DNA of 64,000 nt from DATAEG01 sp963703085 (GCA_963703085.1 OY969789.1:1736001-1800000); one strand, 5' to 3'; positions 17,383 to 26,568 are shown, numbered from the stretch's first letter. The notes: generated by a model not told the origin, from the sequence alone. Numbers and translations: made by a program.

Positions 17383-18561
17383 ATGACCGACTCTGCCCGC
17401 GATCTGCTGGACGCCGACCTGTACCACTACGGGTCGCTGCTCTCCGACGCCGAGTGGCAGATCGTGCTGCGCACCAGGACGTTCATGCAGAACCGGGTGG
17501 CGCCGATCATCGAGGAGTGCTGGGCGAAGGCGGAGTTCCCGCATCAGCTGATCCCAGAATTCGCCGAGCTCGGCATCATGGGGCTCTCCTACGACGACCC
17601 GCCGGCCAGCCGGCTGCTCACCGGGTTCCTCGGCCTGGAGATCTCGCGCGTCGACACTTCGATGGCGACCTTCTACGGCGTGCACAACGGCTTGGCGATG
17701 GGCACCATCCACCACTGCGGCTCCGCCGAGCAGCGGCAGCGCTGGCTGCCCCGGATGCGTTCCCTGGACTTGATCGGCGCGTTCGGCCTGACCGAGCCGG
17801 AGCACGGCTCGGACGTCGCCGGCGGATTGAGCACCACGGCGCGGCGGGACGGCGACGAGTGGGTGCTCAACGGCGCCAAGCGGTGGATCGGCAACGGCAC
17901 CTTCGCCGACCTCACCGTGATCTGGGCGCGCGATGTCGACGACGAGCAGGTCAAGGGCTTCGTCGTGGAGGCCGGCACGCCCGGCTGTACCGCCACGAAG
18001 ATCGAGCGCAAGCTGGCCCTGCGCATCGTGCAGAACGCCGACATCGTGCTCGACGACTGCCGGGTGCCGGAGGCGAACCGGCTGGCCCGGGCCAACTCGT
18101 TCAAGGACACCGGATCGGTGCTGCGGCAGACCCGCGGCGGTGTCGCATGGTCAGCCGTCGGCTGTCAGATCGGCGCCTACGAGCTGGCCCGGGACTACGC
18201 ATTGCAGCGCGAACAGTTCGGCAAGCCGATCGGGCACTTCCAGCTCGTCCAGGACCTGCTGGCCCGGATGCTCGGAAACATCACCGCGTCTCTCGGCATG
18301 ACGGTGCGCGTCGCACAGCTCCAGGACGAGGGCACCTTCCGCGACGAGCAGGCAGCGCTGGCCAAGTCGTACTGCACCAGCAGGCTCCGGGAAACGGTCG
18401 CCTGGGCGCGCGAGCTGCTGGGTGGTAACGGCATCCTGCTCGATTACGGGGTGGCGCGCTTCTTCAACGACGCCGAGGCGCTGTACTCCTATGAAGGCAC
18501 CCGGGAGATGAACTCCCTCATCCTCGGCCGATCGATCACCGGGAAGAGCGCCTTTGCCTGA
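17383..18561 (+). CDS. Acyl-CoA dehydrogenase (glutaryl-CoA dehydrogenase-like)
   Basis: A 392-residue FAD enzyme. FGLTEPEHGSDVAGGLSTTA is the flavin-binding segment, followed by KRWIGNGTFAD. QREQFGKPIGHFQLVQD and WARELLGGNGILLDYG are typical of the acyl-CoA dehydrogenase C-terminal domain. The catalytic base is most likely the glutamate of YSYEGTREMNSL, the position used by glutaryl-CoA and short-chain dehydrogenases. The whole pattern is closest to glutaryl-CoA dehydrogenase (lysine and tryptophan breakdown), but substrate choice cannot be proved. ATG 17383 is preferred to the in-frame ATG at 17365 because of typical N-terminal length. Confidence 0.85.
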   Translation: MTDSARDLLDADLYHYGSLLSDAEWQIVLRTRTFMQNRVAPIIEECWAKAEFPHQLIPEFAELGIMGLSYDDPPASRLLTGFLGLEISRVDTSMATFYGVHNGLAMGTIHHCGSAEQRQRWLPRMRSLDLIGAFGLTEPEHGSDVAGGLSTTARRDGDEWVLNGAKRWIGNGTFADLTVIWARDVDDEQVKGFVVEAGTPGCTATKIERKLALRIVQNADIVLDDCRVPEANRLARANSFKDTGSVLRQTRGGVAWSAVGCQIGAYELARDYALQREQFGKPIGHFQLVQDLLARMLGNITASLGMTVRVAQLQDEGTFRDEQAALAKSYCTSRLRETVAWARELLGGNGILLDYGVARFFNDAEALYSYEGTREMNSLILGRSITGKSAFA

Positions 18562-18592
18562 CCGTCGAGAACCGCACAGCGAGGCACCAGTC

Positions 18593-20110
18593 GTGACTGG
18601 CCGCCCGATGCGCAGCGAAGAGATCGCCGAGCCAACCGGTGCGGCGCTCCAGAGGTTTGCGCGCGGGCCGGTGCTGGCCGCGGCGGCGGTGGCCGCGGCA
18701 CTCCTGTCGGCATTCAGCGCCGGCTACGGGTTCCACCGCGACGAGCTGTACTTCCGGATGTTGCACCCGGCCTGGGGCTACGTCGATCAGCCGCCGCTGA
18801 CTCCGCTGGTGGCGCGGCTGTTCCGGCTCATCGCCGACGAGCCGTGGGCGATCCGGATACCGGCCACAGTGTGTGCGGTGGCCTCGGTGGTCATCGTCGC
18901 GCTGATCACCCGGGAGGCCGGCGGTGGCCGGGCCGCGCAGTCGCTGTGCGCGTGGGGGTACGCCTTCGCCTCGGCGCCGCTGCTGTTCGGTCACGTGCTG
19001 CTCACCAGCTCGTTCGACCTGGTGGTGTGGCCGCTGGCGACGCTGCTGATCATGCGAGCCGTACTGCGCGAGGACCCGAGGTGGTGGCTCGGCGCAGGAA
19101 CCGTCGTCGGCCTGAGCATGTACAACAAGCTGCTCATCGGCGGTCTGGTCGTCTCGCTCGCCGTGGGGCTGCTCGCGGTCGGCCCGCGCCGGCTGCTCAC
19201 CTCGAAATGGGTGCTCTGCTCCGCACTGCTCGCGCTCGCCATCGGCGCTCCGAACCTCGTGTACCAGGCGACGCATCACTGGCCGCAACTGACGATGGGC
19301 CGCGCGCTGGCTCGCCACAACGGCGGCGAAACCCGGCCGCTGGTCGTCCCCTTCCAGGTGTTGCTGCTCGGTCCGCCGCTGGCACCGGTGTGGATCGCCG
19401 GCATCATCACCTTGCTGCGGCGCCCGCAGTGGCGGCCGATCAGGTTCCTGGCCGTCGGATTTATCGCACTGGTGGTGCTCACCGAGGTCATCGGCGCCCA
19501 GTTCTACTACCCGTTCGGGCTCCTCGCCGTCATGTACGCCATCGGCTGCGTGCCTGCCGCGGACTTCCTGCGCCGGGCCCGACCGTGGTGGCTACGGGCG
19601 ACCGTTGCGTTGTTCGCGGTGAACGCTGTCGTTTCGGCGCTGATCGCGCTCCCCGTGCTGCCCGCGTCGGTCCTGGCCGATACTCCCATTCCCGGGATCA
19701 ACCAGACCTCCGGCGATCAGGTCGGCTGGCCTGCCTACGTCCGCCAGATCGCGACGGTCTACCGGGGCGTCCCGTCCGATCAACGCGGCCACACGGTCCT
19801 GGTTGCCAGCAACTACGGCGAGGCCGGCGCGCTGGCCCGGTACGGCAAGGCGCTGCACCTGCCCCAGGTGTACAGCGGTCAGAACGAGCTGTACTTCGAC
19901 GCCCGCCCGCCCGACTCGGCGCGCACCGTCGTCGTGATCGGCGGGGCCCTGGCCGTCGCGCGGCGCGAGTTCGGCACGTGCCAGGTCAAGGCCCACCTGG
20001 ACAGCGGTACCGGCGTGGACAACGAGGAGCAGGGCGAGCCGGTCGCGGTGTGCAGCGACCCGCGCGGGCCATGGCGACAGCTGTGGCCGTACTTCCAGCA
20101 CTACGACTGA
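18593..20110 (+). CDS. GT39/ArnT-like membrane glycosyltransferase
   Basis: A 505-residue multi-pass membrane protein. After the first helix it has FHRDELYFRMLHPAWGYVDQPPLTP. The Asp-Glu in the first outer loop is the catalytic signature of the dolichol/polyprenyl-phosphate-dependent GT39 and ArnT families, and YVDQPPL is typical of the bacterial group. About ten further helices and a soluble C-terminal domain follow. It would transfer a sugar from a polyprenyl carrier to a cell-envelope acceptor, which cannot be named. The start is taken as GTG 18593 because GAGG lies eight bases upstream; a TTG at 18554 would overlap the previous gene. It ends directly against a palindromic repeat. Confidence 0.8.
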   Translation: MTGRPMRSEEIAEPTGAALQRFARGPVLAAAAVAAALLSAFSAGYGFHRDELYFRMLHPAWGYVDQPPLTPLVARLFRLIADEPWAIRIPATVCAVASVVIVALITREAGGGRAAQSLCAWGYAFASAPLLFGHVLLTSSFDLVVWPLATLLIMRAVLREDPRWWLGAGTVVGLSMYNKLLIGGLVVSLAVGLLAVGPRRLLTSKWVLCSALLALAIGAPNLVYQATHHWPQLTMGRALARHNGGETRPLVVPFQVLLLGPPLAPVWIAGIITLLRRPQWRPIRFLAVGFIALVVLTEVIGAQFYYPFGLLAVMYAIGCVPAADFLRRARPWWLRATVALFAVNAVVSALIALPVLPASVLADTPIPGINQTSGDQVGWPAYVRQIATVYRGVPSDQRGHTVLVASNYGEAGALARYGKALHLPQVYSGQNELYFDARPPDSARTVVVIGGALAVARREFGTCQVKAHLDSGTGVDNEEQGEPVAVCSDPRGPWRQLWPYFQHYD

Positions 20111-20169
20111 CCGCGATGATCACGCGGAAACTGCTGCTATAGCAGCGAAAAGTGCGTGATCATCGCGGG
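20111..20169 (+). repeat. Palindromic intergenic element, copy 1 of 6
   Basis: A 59-bp nested palindrome. The outer arms are CCGCGATGATCACGC and GCGTGATCATCGCGG, and the central perfect palindrome is GCTGCTATAGCAGC. It fills the whole gap between two convergent genes: the glycosyltransferase stop ends at 20110 and the next gene's stop begins at 20170. It is the best-formed copy and defines the + orientation (GCGGAAA on the left, GTGCGTGATC on the right). In RNA it would fold into a 15-bp stem with an inner hairpin from either strand, so it may act as a bidirectional 3'-end structure. Confidence 0.9.
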
Positions 20170-20544
20170 CTAGCGGTAGCGGAACCCGTCGAAGAAGCGG
20201 CGGAACACCCCGCCCGGGCGGGTCAGTGGCGCGGCCGGGGGCGGCGCGGTGCTGGTCCGGCGCGCGATCGGCTGGTCGTAGTCGGTGCGCACGATGGCGT
20301 CGATGACCTGGTCCTGGTCGAAGTCCTCGGAACCCTCGATGACAGGGACGAAACCGACCAGCATCCCGTCGCGCATCACCTGCGCCTCCAGCCCGGCCGT
20401 CCCGTCCGAGTCCCAGATCGCCTCGCGACCGTCCGGTAAGGCGACGGTGATGCCGAACTGGTAGACGCCGACCTTGGCCAGGTTCGCGTCGGTGCCGCGG
20501 TCACGCAACGCGTCGACCACCTTGCGCGCTCGGATCTCCTCCAT
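20170..20544 (-). CDS. Conserved hypothetical protein, 124 residues
   Basis: A small soluble protein. It has a helical start (MEEIRARKVVDALRDRGTDAN), then several beta strands with an acidic stretch (EGSEDFDQDQVIDAIVRTD), then a Pro/Ala linker and the basic tail VFRRFFDGFRYR. There is no membrane span or known catalytic motif. GAGG about six bases before the ATG supports the start. Its stop codon CTA (minus-strand TAG) abuts repeat copy 1. I do not recognise the family; the composition suggests a small regulatory or adaptor protein, but that is a guess. Confidence 0.6.
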   Translation of the reverse strand: MEEIRARKVVDALRDRGTDANLAKVGVYQFGITVALPDGREAIWDSDGTAGLEAQVMRDGMLVGFVPVIEGSEDFDQDQVIDAIVRTDYDQPIARRTSTAPPPAAPLTRPGGVFRRFFDGFRYR

Positions 20545-20643
20545 ACGCCCTCACGGTACCGACCGAGCCGCGGATCGACCGGCTGCTGTGGTACCGGCCG
20601 CAGGCGCATTGGCACGGGGACGTCACCGAGAGTTTCCGTAATC

Positions 20644-20663
20644 GGCAACCTCTGCCGGTTGCC
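20644..20663. promoter_or_regulatory. Inverted repeat GGCAACC-N6-GGTTGCC
   Basis: A perfect 7-bp inverted repeat with a six-base spacer lies in the 211-base gap between two divergent genes, about 93 bases upstream of the secreted nuclease start. It could be an operator or the base of an RNA hairpin in the nuclease leader. No matching copy was noticed elsewhere in the window. Confidence 0.35.
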
Positions 20664-20755
20664 AGGGCTGGGTCGGTGGACGATCCTTCGAGACGACCCC
20701 GCCTGCCCAGCTCGGCGGCGGGGCGCCCCCGTCCCCCCGACGAGAAGAGCGCGTC

Positions 20756-23209
20756 GTGCCGCATCTGGTTGCCCAGTCCTCGCCATCCCCGCAGTCCCCG
20801 CGCCGTCGCGCACGGGCGCTGCCGATCCTGGCCGGCGCGGCCCTCGTTGCCGCAGGCACGCTGGGCGTGCTCGCCCCCGCCGCGTCCGCGACCTCGACCG
20901 GCGGGGTGGTGAACGAGGTGTACGGCGGTGGCGGCAACTCCGGCGCCACGTTGAAGAACGACTTCATCGAGCTGGCCAACCGCGGGACGGCCTCCCTCGC
21001 GGTGGACGGCTGGTCGGTGCAGTACATCTCGGCGAGTCCCGGGGCCAGCACGGTGTGGCAGGCCACCGCGCTGAACGGGTCGATCACCGCCGGCGGGTAC
21101 TACCTCGTTGGCGAGGCAGCCGGCGCCGGTGGCACCCAGGACCTGCCCACCACGCAGGCCACCGGCACGATCAACATGTCGGGCTCGGCAGGCACCGTCG
21201 CACTGGTGAAGAGCATGACGCCGCTCACCTGCAAGACCGCCGCCGCCTGCGCCGCCGACCCGAACGTCGTCGACCTCGTCGGTTACGGCAACGCAGTCGT
21301 CGCCGAGGGCACGGATGCGCCCGGGCTGAGCAACACCACGTCCGACCAGCGCAGCACGGCTGCGGACACGGACAACAACTCGGCCGACTTCGCCAGCGGC
21401 GACCCGACTCCCGGCGCGGCCAACGCCGGCGGCGGGGGCGGCACCGGCGGAGGCACCGAACCCGGGCCGCTGAGCATCCACGACATCCAGGGCACCGGCT
21501 GGCTCAGCGCGCACAACGGCGAGACGGTCACCGGCGTCCCGGGCATCGTCACCGGCGTGCGCAGCATCGGCTCGAGCAAGGGCTACTGGATCCAGAGCAC
21601 GGCACCGGACAGCAACGATGCGACCAGCGAGGCGCTGTTCGTCTTCACCAGCTCACCGTCGGTCGCGGTCGGCGACTCGGTGCTGGTGGCCGGCGCCGTC
21701 AAGGACTACTACCCGCTGTCCAGCGGCGAGACGGTGGCCAGCACGGCGAACCTGTCGATCACCGAGGTCACCCAGAGCGGCGTCACGGTGCTGAGTCACG
21801 GCAATGCGCTGCCCGCGCCGGTGCTGCTCAAGCCCACCACCGTGCCGAAGCTGTACGCGCCGTACATCGGCGGCAACATCGAGAACACCCCGATCACCCC
21901 GACCCGCTCCGCGCTGGACTTCTGGGAGGCGCACGAAGGCATGCGAGTCGAGGTCGACGACGCGCGGGTGATCGGCCCGACAGACCAGTACGGCGAGCTG
22001 TACGTGACGACCAAGCCGAACGAGCAGAAGACGCCGCGCGGCGGCTCGATCATCACCAGCTACCAGACGTCACCGGCCGGCCGGATCGAGATCGTGCCTG
22101 CGAACTCGGCGGCGCCGAAGGTGAACGTCGGCGACGTGTTGACCGGGGCGACCATCGGCCCGGTCGACTACTCGATCTTCGGTGGTTACACCATCGCTGC
22201 CACGACCGTTGGTGCGACCCAGGACAACCACCTGGCCCCGGTGGTCGCTGCACCGCAGAGCGCCAACCAGCTGTCGGTGGCTACCTACAACGTCGAGAAC
22301 CTCGCCCCGGGCGACCCGGACAGTAAGTTCACCGCCCTGGCCGCGGGCGTGGTCACCAACCTCGCCTCCCCTGACGTCATCGCGGTGGAAGAGGTGCAGG
22401 ACAACGACGGCGCCACTGACGACGGTGTGGTGGCGGCGGACCAGACGCTGGCGAAGTTGACCGCGGCCATCGTCGCTGCGGGTGGTCCGCAGTACTCGTG
22501 GCGTGAGATCGACCCGGAGAACGACAAGGACGGCGGCCAGCCCGGTGGCAACATCCGGGTGGCGTTTCTCTTCAACGCCGACCGCGTCTCGTTCGTCGAC
22601 TCCGGTGACGGCACATCGACGTCGGCCACCGGCGTCGTGAACTACGGCGGCCAGCCCTACCTGACCCAGTCGCCGGGACGCATTGCGCCGACCGACCCGG
22701 CCTGGAACTCCAGCCGTAAGCCACTGGCGGGGCAGTTCCTGTTCCACGGCCGCAGCGTCATCGTCGTGGCCAACCACTTCAACTCCAAGCTCGGCGACCA
22801 GAACGCCGACGGTCGCTACCAACCGCCGGCGCGCACCTCGGAGGTGCAGCGCCAACAACAGGCCAAGCTGGTGCACGACTTCACCCAGAGCGTGCTGAAG
22901 ATCAACAAGCAGGCCACGGTGGTGGTGGCCGGCGACCTGAACGACTACCAGTTCAGCCCGACGCTGCAGGTACTCAAGACCGGTACAGCAGCGCCGAAGG
23001 GCAAGGAGATCCTCACCGATCTCATCACGACACTGCCGACCAACCAGCAGTACACCTACGTCTACGACGGCATCTCACAGACCCTGGATCACCTGCTCGT
23101 GACCGCTGGTGCCGGCAAGGTGAAGTACCAGGTGGTGCACATCAACGCCGAGTTCACCTCGCAGACCAGTGACCACGATCCGCAACTGGTGCGGATACCG
23201 ATCAGCTAG
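20756..23209 (+). CDS. Secreted ExeM/NucH-like nuclease with lamin-tail domain
   Basis: An 817-residue exported protein. An Arg-rich start and a hydrophobic core ending ASA near residue 47 form the signal peptide. Residues ~50-210 look like a lamin-tail domain (VVNEVYGGGGNSGATLKNDFIELANRG). A Gly-rich linker (residues ~221-237) leads to an OB-like domain (~240-490). An endonuclease/exonuclease/phosphatase domain follows, with ATYNVENLAPGD, IAVEEVQDNDG, NIRVAFLFN, VANHFNSKLGDQN, VAGDLNDYQFSP and TSDHDPQLV. This order is that of extracellular ExeM/NucH-type DNases, which digest environmental DNA. There is no sortase motif. The GTG start is the one that yields a compact signal peptide. Confidence 0.85.
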   Translation: MPHLVAQSSPSPQSPRRRARALPILAGAALVAAGTLGVLAPAASATSTGGVVNEVYGGGGNSGATLKNDFIELANRGTASLAVDGWSVQYISASPGASTVWQATALNGSITAGGYYLVGEAAGAGGTQDLPTTQATGTINMSGSAGTVALVKSMTPLTCKTAAACAADPNVVDLVGYGNAVVAEGTDAPGLSNTTSDQRSTAADTDNNSADFASGDPTPGAANAGGGGGTGGGTEPGPLSIHDIQGTGWLSAHNGETVTGVPGIVTGVRSIGSSKGYWIQSTAPDSNDATSEALFVFTSSPSVAVGDSVLVAGAVKDYYPLSSGETVASTANLSITEVTQSGVTVLSHGNALPAPVLLKPTTVPKLYAPYIGGNIENTPITPTRSALDFWEAHEGMRVEVDDARVIGPTDQYGELYVTTKPNEQKTPRGGSIITSYQTSPAGRIEIVPANSAAPKVNVGDVLTGATIGPVDYSIFGGYTIAATTVGATQDNHLAPVVAAPQSANQLSVATYNVENLAPGDPDSKFTALAAGVVTNLASPDVIAVEEVQDNDGATDDGVVAADQTLAKLTAAIVAAGGPQYSWREIDPENDKDGGQPGGNIRVAFLFNADRVSFVDSGDGTSTSATGVVNYGGQPYLTQSPGRIAPTDPAWNSSRKPLAGQFLFHGRSVIVVANHFNSKLGDQNADGRYQPPARTSEVQRQQQAKLVHDFTQSVLKINKQATVVVAGDLNDYQFSPTLQVLKTGTAAPKGKEILTDLITTLPTNQQYTYVYDGISQTLDHLLVTAGAGKVKYQVVHINAEFTSQTSDHDPQLVRIPIS

Positions 23210-23224
23210 AGCTGCCCGCTCCAC

Positions 23225-24313
23225 TCACCGGTGCGGCGGCTCCGGCGGGGGTGGCTCGCTGCCGACCCGAGGCTGTTCGGCGGTGGTGCCGGAGTCGCGG
23301 TCCGGCTCAGCCGGTTGCGCTGCGGCTGGTGCCCCCGGTGCCGGCGCATCCGGGGCCGGCTGGGCGGGAACTGCCTCGGTCGGCGCCGGCTCGGCGGACG
23401 CTCCCGGGCCCGGGTCGTACCTCGGCATCGGTCCGGACTGGGTGGGGTCGCGCAGCGGGAGCTCCTGGGTGGGGTCGATCGGACGCTCGTCGGGGGTGTC
23501 CGGGACAGCCTCGCGCTGCGGCTCTGCGTAGAGCGGGTGACGCGTCGCGCCCTCCTCCTGAGCAGGACGGTCACCCTGAGCCGGCATTGCCTGGGTGCGC
23601 GCGGCCGCCTCCTCCGGTGACCAGCCGTACTCGGCGAGCTCGGGGTTGCCGTCGAATCCGGCCGCCTGACCGGGGCCGTAACTCGCCGCGGCGACCTGGG
23701 CGGTGGGTGAGGTCAACTGCGGTGCGCGCGGCGGGAAGAACGCGTCCTCGGGCCGCGGCGCCTCGTCCTCGTCGTCGGACTCGACGCCCTGCGTGACGGT
23801 GATCATCGCGCACACCAGCCCGGTGATGAACCCGGCCACCAGGCCGAACAGGATCACCTGCGTGCTCGGCCCTTCCAGCACCGACCACCAGAACCGGGTG
23901 GTGCCCAGCTGGTTGGCGGACTTGCCGTACAGGCCGGGGTAAGAGACGAAGGTGCCGACCATGGACGCCAGCACCGCGCTGAGCAGCACGCCGCCCCAGA
24001 TCGCGAAGCCGGCGCCGAAGAACCCGCGCGGACGCAGTTGGGCGCGCACGATCATCCAGGTCAGGACGAAGACCAGAACGATCAACGCGCCGCTGCCGAC
24101 CACCTCGCCGAGGCGCAACCCGTGATCGCCGCTCCAGTGGCTCAACCGCCAGCGGAAGGCGGACGGCACCCCCTTGAGGATGCGGTTCGCGCCATTGCTG
24201 GCCTGCTTGTCGGCGACGTGCTCGACGTACCACTGGTTGCCGAGCGCTCCGACGATGATGAGGTTGACCAGTGCCGCGACGAGCGCCACCGGTGCTGCGC
24301 CTTTGCGTTCCAT
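23225..24313 (-). CDS. Membrane protein with four helices and long Pro/Glu-rich cytoplasmic tail
   Basis: A 362-residue protein. Residues 8-25 form the first hydrophobic segment. Three more follow: VVGSGALIVLVFVLTWMIV, FAIWGGVLLSAVLASMVGTF and VILFGLVAGFITGLVCAM. After residue ~175 the chain is hydrophilic, beginning with an acidic SDDEDEAPRPED stretch and then becoming proline-rich and probably disordered to the end. This plan recurs among actinobacterial envelope proteins of unknown role. No family name is justified. It is divergent from a 97-residue hypothetical protein. Confidence 0.6.
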   Translation of the reverse strand: MERKGAAPVALVAALVNLIIVGALGNQWYVEHVADKQASNGANRILKGVPSAFRWRLSHWSGDHGLRLGEVVGSGALIVLVFVLTWMIVRAQLRPRGFFGAGFAIWGGVLLSAVLASMVGTFVSYPGLYGKSANQLGTTRFWWSVLEGPSTQVILFGLVAGFITGLVCAMITVTQGVESDDEDEAPRPEDAFFPPRAPQLTSPTAQVAAASYGPGQAAGFDGNPELAEYGWSPEEAAARTQAMPAQGDRPAQEEGATRHPLYAEPQREAVPDTPDERPIDPTQELPLRDPTQSGPMPRYDPGPGASAEPAPTEAVPAQPAPDAPAPGAPAAAQPAEPDRDSGTTAEQPRVGSEPPPPEPPHR

Positions 24314-24387
24314 GCTTCGCAGGATAGGGGCGTAACCTGCCGCAGCCCGGTAACTGCGAGTCGGCGCAGCCGGTGTTGGATGGGTTG

Positions 24388-24678
24388 ATGGACGTCACCG
24401 GTTGGGTCAGCGGGCAGATCTTCCTGCAGACCGTGGACGAGGACGAGGTCGCCCGGATGACCGCCTTCCTGGCCGCACGCGGGCTGGCCAGCCAGGTGAT
24501 GACGATGAGCGAGCAGATGGTGCTGGACGAGCAGGTGCCCGACGACGCCGTCACCGCGACGAGCTACAGCGTGATGGTTCAGGTGGGCGGCTTCCCGCAG
24601 GTGATCAGTCAGGTGCTCGCCGACCTGATGCAGCGCGCGCACGGCGGCAGCTGGGACCCTGACCTGCCGCCCAACTGA
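24388..24678 (+). CDS. Small hypothetical protein, about 97 residues
   Basis: A short acidic protein beginning MDVTGWVSGQIFLQTVDEDE, with a predicted alpha/beta layout and the ending MQRAHGGSWDPDLPPN. The start is uncertain. ATG 24388 is used here; GGATGGG sits only three bases before it, and in-frame GTG 24373 would add five residues. There is no motif I recognise. It precedes the HtrA-like protease by 73 bases on the same strand. Confidence 0.5.
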   Translation: MDVTGWVSGQIFLQTVDEDEVARMTAFLAARGLASQVMTMSEQMVLDEQVPDDAVTATSYSVMVQVGGFPQVISQVLADLMQRAHGGSWDPDLPPN

Positions 24679-24751
24679 GCCGGCACAGCTCGCAGCGGAT
24701 CCACATCAGCCGTACAGCAACGGCACAGCGCCGCGGCCGATTCTCGTCGGT

Positions 24752-26062
24752 ATGGACGAGCACACCCCGAGCCAGCCCGAGTGGCGGCCCACGGCAGAAC
24801 AACCGAGCACGCCGTCGCATCAACCGAGCGCACCGTCGCCTGACCAACCACCGGCCTGGCCCCCCGCCGAGCCGGTCTGGTCGCCCACCATGACCAACCA
24901 ATGGGGCACGCCGGCCGCGCCGCCGACCCTGCCGACGGACCTGCCGGCACCCCACCTGCCGCCGGCGGTTCCGCCGGCGCGCCGGCCGACCCGGCGCGCT
25001 GCGTTCGTCGCGGCGATCCTGGCCGCCGGGCTGATCGGCGGGGGCGCGGGCGCCGGAGCGATCGCGGCCACCCAACACCCGACCTCCGCCGTGGCCAGTC
25101 CGGCGGCCAGCACGGCAGCGATCAGCGCCAAGCTCGACGGCACCGTCGCCGCGGCCGCTGCGAAGATCACGCCGAGTGTCGTGACCATCGATGTGTCCGG
25201 GCAATCGGAGTCTGGTATCGGCTCGGGTGTGGTGGTGAAGGCCGGTGGCTACATCCTCACCAACGACCACGTGGTCGACGTCGCCGGCAACGGCGGCACG
25301 ATCACGGTCGTCTCCGCAGACGGCCGCTCGGCCTCGGCGACCATCGTCGGTCGCGATGCGACCGACGACCTCGCAGTGATCAAGACGAGCTTGACCGGAC
25401 TGACCGTGGCCAGCTTCGGCTCGTCCAGCAACCTCACCGTCGGGCAGGCAGTCGTCGCAGTCGGCGCACCGCTCGGGTTGTCCGACACGGTCACCTCAGG
25501 CATCGTCAGCTCGACGGCGCGGACCGTCCGCTCCGGGGACAGCAATCAAGCGGTCTTCGCCGCCATCCAGACCGACGCAGCGATCAACCCCGGTAACTCC
25601 GGCGGCCCGCTGGTCGATCTGAACGGCGCCGTCGTCGGGATCAATGCGGCGATCGCCTCGACCAGCAATTCCGGGGTGACCGTGCCCGGGCAGCCGACCA
25701 CCCAGTCGGGCAGCATCGGCATCGGCTTCGCGATCCCCGCGGACGAGGCGTCCCGGGTGGCGAACGAGCTGATCAGCTCCGGCACCGCGCAGCACGCCGA
25801 GCTCGGTGTCACCGCCGCGGACACCAGCGCCACGGCATCCACCGGGGCAGTGCTCAAGGACGTGACCGGCGGTTCACCCGCGGCCAGCGCAGGCCTCAAG
25901 GTCGGCGACGTGGTCACCGCGGTCAACGCGGCACGGGTGAGCAACGCCGATGACCTGGTCGCGGTGATCCGCTCCTACGCACCGGGGCAGAGCGTGACCG
26001 TGCACTACACCCGGGGCGGGAGCAGTGCGACCGCCGTGGTGAAGCTCGGTAGTGCCAGCTGA
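24752..26062 (+). CDS. HtrA/DegP-like membrane-anchored serine protease with PDZ domain
   Basis: A 436-residue protein. Residues 1-80 are Pro/Ser/Gln-rich and cytoplasmic, and 84-108 form one membrane helix. A trypsin-like domain follows with the full triad: H173 (LTNDHVV), D206 (TDDLAVI) and S283 (INPGNSGGPL). A C-terminal PDZ domain (GGSPAASAGLKVGDVVTAVN) ends the chain. It is therefore an extracytoplasmic quality-control protease tethered to the membrane, as the actinobacterial HtrA/PepD group is. No two-component or sigma-factor genes adjoin it. Confidence 0.9.
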   Translation: MDEHTPSQPEWRPTAEQPSTPSHQPSAPSPDQPPAWPPAEPVWSPTMTNQWGTPAAPPTLPTDLPAPHLPPAVPPARRPTRRAAFVAAILAAGLIGGGAGAGAIAATQHPTSAVASPAASTAAISAKLDGTVAAAAAKITPSVVTIDVSGQSESGIGSGVVVKAGGYILTNDHVVDVAGNGGTITVVSADGRSASATIVGRDATDDLAVIKTSLTGLTVASFGSSSNLTVGQAVVAVGAPLGLSDTVTSGIVSSTARTVRSGDSNQAVFAAIQTDAAINPGNSGGPLVDLNGAVVGINAAIASTSNSGVTVPGQPTTQSGSIGIGFAIPADEASRVANELISSGTAQHAELGVTAADTSATASTGAVLKDVTGGSPAASAGLKVGDVVTAVNAARVSNADDLVAVIRSYAPGQSVTVHYTRGGSSATAVVKLGSAS

Positions 26063-26086
26063 GTCACCGGCCCGCTCGTCATCCGA

Positions 26087-26105
26087 ACCGTATCCGGTAT
26101 CCGGT
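26087..26105. promoter_or_regulatory. Candidate MerR operator (imperfect 19-bp dyad)
   Basis: ACCGTATCCGGTATCCGGT is an imperfect dyad in which 14 of 19 bases match the reverse complement, built on the repeated unit TATCCGGTA. It lies 35 bases upstream of the MerR-type gene. MerR proteins classically bind such dyads within the promoters they control. No -35/-10 pair is obvious enough to assign, so the link is inference. Confidence 0.4.
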
Positions 26106-26140
26106 AGCGGACTGCGGGCCGAACCACGGAAGATGAGCCG

Positions 26141-26509
26141 ATGAGCACCTACACATCCGGCCAGATGGCAGAGGCCAGCGGTTTCACCATCGAGACGCTG
26201 CGCTATTACGAGCGCATCGGCCTGCTCGGCGGCGTCGAGCGGGACTCCGCCGGCCGGCGCGCCTTCACCGACCAGGATCTCCGTTGGCTGGAGATTTTGC
26301 GCTGCCTGCGCGACACCGGAATGCCGATCGCGACGATGCAACGGTATGCCGAGCTTGCCCTCCAGGACGGCTCGGTCGAGGAACGGCTGGAGATTCTGGA
26401 GGAGCACGACCGGGCCGTTTCCGCGGAGATGGAACAGCTCAGCCGCTACCGCCACCACTTGCGCGAGAAGATCGCGTCCTACCGCGCCGGGCTGCGGGCG
26501 GCGGGCTGA
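26141..26509 (+). CDS. MerR-family transcriptional regulator
   Basis: A 122-residue protein with the MerR winged-helix at residues 1-70 (SGQMAEASGFTIETLRYYERIGLLGG) and a C-terminal coiled-coil dimerisation helix (ERLEILEEHDRAVSAEMEQL). No cysteines are available for metal binding and no effector domain follows, so it belongs to the short organic-signal type rather than the mercury/zinc type. The RYYERIGLL recognition region is canonical. It lies 59 bases upstream of the aidB-like gene on the same strand and probably controls itself, aidB, or both through the dyad at 26087. Confidence 0.88.
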   Translation: MSTYTSGQMAEASGFTIETLRYYERIGLLGGVERDSAGRRAFTDQDLRWLEILRCLRDTGMPIATMQRYAELALQDGSVEERLEILEEHDRAVSAEMEQLSRYRHHLREKIASYRAGLRAAG

Positions 26510-26568
26510 CGAACCGGGTGGGGCCACGCTGCCAGACCGACGTAGCGAGAGCCTGATGTACTGCTGAC

